A DNA stretch of 64,000 nucleotides from the NCBI GenBank assembly GCA_040757775.1, contig JBFLWQ010000014.1, forward strand, positions 1-64,000. Direction: 5' to 3'. Source of the DNA: Thermodesulfobacteriota bacterium (GTDB lineage Bacteria; Desulfobacterota; UBA8473). Below, piece after piece: positions 63,143-64,000 of the stretch; within the stretch, counting starts at the first letter, position 1, and every line of letters starts with the position of its first letter. Under the pieces are notes generated by a model. It had not been told where the DNA came from, ran no database searches, and saw nothing but the letters and a program-made list of their open reading frames with translations. Position numbers and translations under genes: made by a program.

Positions 63143-64000
63143 ATGACAGGTGTAAAAAACGAACATGATATATATGCAGAGACAGCCATAGGGCAGATCC
63201 CCCGCTTGCTCAGCATGATGGATCGCAAAGAATTTTCGCTCAACTATGGATGCCTTGATCGTCCATATTGGCAGTACAGAATGATAGACTTTCCAGGGGC
63301 ATCCTTTCAGACCGCTGCCCTTTCTCTTGCCATGGCATATAAGAACAACTATCCACACAGCGTATACTTCAATAACCGAAGGGTAAAAAAATGGGCAATT
63401 GCCGCAATACAGTTTTTAGCAAAGATACAGAACGCAGACGGCAGCTTCAGTCATTTTTATCCAAACATCTGGAGTCTTGCTGTAGTGGCATTTCCTGTAT
63501 ATTCAGTCTCGGAGGCATATTTGCTGCTGGAGGATGAAATGGACAACAGAACCAAAGAAAGCCTGTACAGTATGTTCAAAAAGGCAGGAGACTGGATGGT
63601 CAGATGTGATGACATGGAGGTTACAAACCAGATGGCGGGGGCAGCCATGGCCCTTTATAACATCTATCTGATTACACAAGACAACAAGTATCTTGTTGAT
63701 TCTCAAGCTAAAATTGACAGGATTCTTACTACTCAAACCCCGGACGGCTATTTCTATGAATATGGCGGTGGAGATATTGGTTACTCTACAGTTACTATTG
63801 ACTACCTTGCCAAGTATTATCAAAAAACCGGGAAGGAATATCTGCTGGAACCTCTGGAGAGATTAATCGAGTACGTGAGTTACTTTTTCCATCCAAATTT
63901 TACCTCAGGTGGAGAGTATGCAAGCCGGAATAACGAATTTGTTATACCAGGCGGCTTTGAGATACTGGCAGACAGAATCCCATTGGCAGGAACGATCGGG
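63143..64000 (+). CDS. alpha/alpha-toroid protein (partial, runs off the window)
   Basis: The frame is open from the ATG at 63143 to the end of the window, 286 codons. Repeated helix-helix units with QNADGSFSHFYP and TQTPDGYFYEYGGG (a QxxDGxF pattern near residues 95 and 200) are typical of alpha/alpha barrels such as terpene cyclases, uronate or glycoside-processing proteins. The function cannot be assigned. It starts 15 bp after the nitroreductase fusion, so it is part of the same operon, and may be a glycan lyase or a cyclase acting on its product. Confidence 0.72.
   Translation, partial: MTGVKNEHDIYAETAIGQIPRLLSMMDRKEFSLNYGCLDRPYWQYRMIDFPGASFQTAALSLAMAYKNNYPHSVYFNNRRVKKWAIAAIQFLAKIQNADGSFSHFYPNIWSLAVVAFPVYSVSEAYLLLEDEMDNRTKESLYSMFKKAGDWMVRCDDMEVTNQMAGAAMALYNIYLITQDNKYLVDSQAKIDRILTTQTPDGYFYEYGGGDIGYSTVTIDYLAKYYQKTGKEYLLEPLERLIEYVSYFFHPNFTSGGEYASRNNEFVIPGGFEILADRIPLAGTIG

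Noticed and set aside
1-64000. CRISPR array.
   Set aside because: No regularly spaced identical repeats with unique spacers were seen. The repeated sequences are single palindromic elements in separate gaps.

Overview
The window is a continuous bacterial chromosome segment, AT-leaning, gene-dense and full of short palindromic repeats. The sequence suggests a Gram-negative, probably anaerobic bacterium of the deltaproteobacterial (Desulfobacterota) type or a neighbouring phylum such as Nitrospirota. The support is a periplasmic SurA-like chaperone, type IV pilins behind sigma-54-like promoters, yebC-ruvCAB order, two phenylacetate-CoA ligases, tandem cobalamin-type radical SAM enzymes, and the palindrome families common in such genomes. 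The placement is inference from gene content only.

Layout. 1-118: the end of an insertion sequence. 249-1976: a site-2 protease and a GalT-like protein. 1996-9817 (minus): one long likely operon, nadA, yihY-type membrane protein, stand-alone cyclic-nucleotide domain, mfd, surA-like, pdxA. 10103-13452 (plus): yebC, ruvC, ruvA, ruvB, with two inverted copies of a ~190 bp repeat bracketing ruvCA. 13468-16167: a TPR lipoprotein-like exported protein and two orphan membrane proteins. 16160-16903: a vapBC toxin-antitoxin cassette between 31 bp direct repeats. 16961-19639: an acyltransferase/hydrolase fusion that appears to begin at a non-canonical AUA codon, then cvpA. 19752-24058 (minus): a paired M16 peptidase (active plus inactive subunit), a DUF2284 protein and an orphan. 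24059-24680: gene-free, two nested palindromic repeats. 24681-31679: small orphans, two MFS transporters, a MaoC-like protein, a zinc-ribbon/winged-helix protein, a methyltransferase and a prohibitin-like protein. 31715-33452: lipA-lipM for protein lipoylation. 33509-36155: two convergent paaK paralogues. 36443-36786: an XRE antitoxin with only the tail of its toxin. 37604-37678: tRNA-Ala(CGC). 37737-47474 (minus): M20 hydrolase, argH, argG, DUF6282, a cytosine-deaminase-like amidohydrolase, pyrR, lepB, lepA, listed here from left to right (transcription runs lepA to argH).

47700-64000 (plus) is the most distinctive region. A frameshifted pilin and an intact pilin, each with a sigma-54-like promoter, are followed by a strong terminator. 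Then come two tandem DUF2723 GT-C-like membrane proteins, a polyprenyl-phosphate-type family 2 glycosyltransferase, a GT-C/TPR membrane protein, three consecutive B12-type radical SAM enzymes, a flippase-like membrane protein, a nitroreductase-methyltransferase fusion and a truncated alpha/alpha-toroid protein. The last eight genes are closely spaced and look like one transcription unit that builds and moves a lipid-linked or glycan product. Its chemistry cannot be told from the sequence. It is the best candidate for an undescribed system in the window.

At least four families of dispersed non-coding repeats were found. No CRISPR array, rRNA gene or convincing riboswitch was seen.
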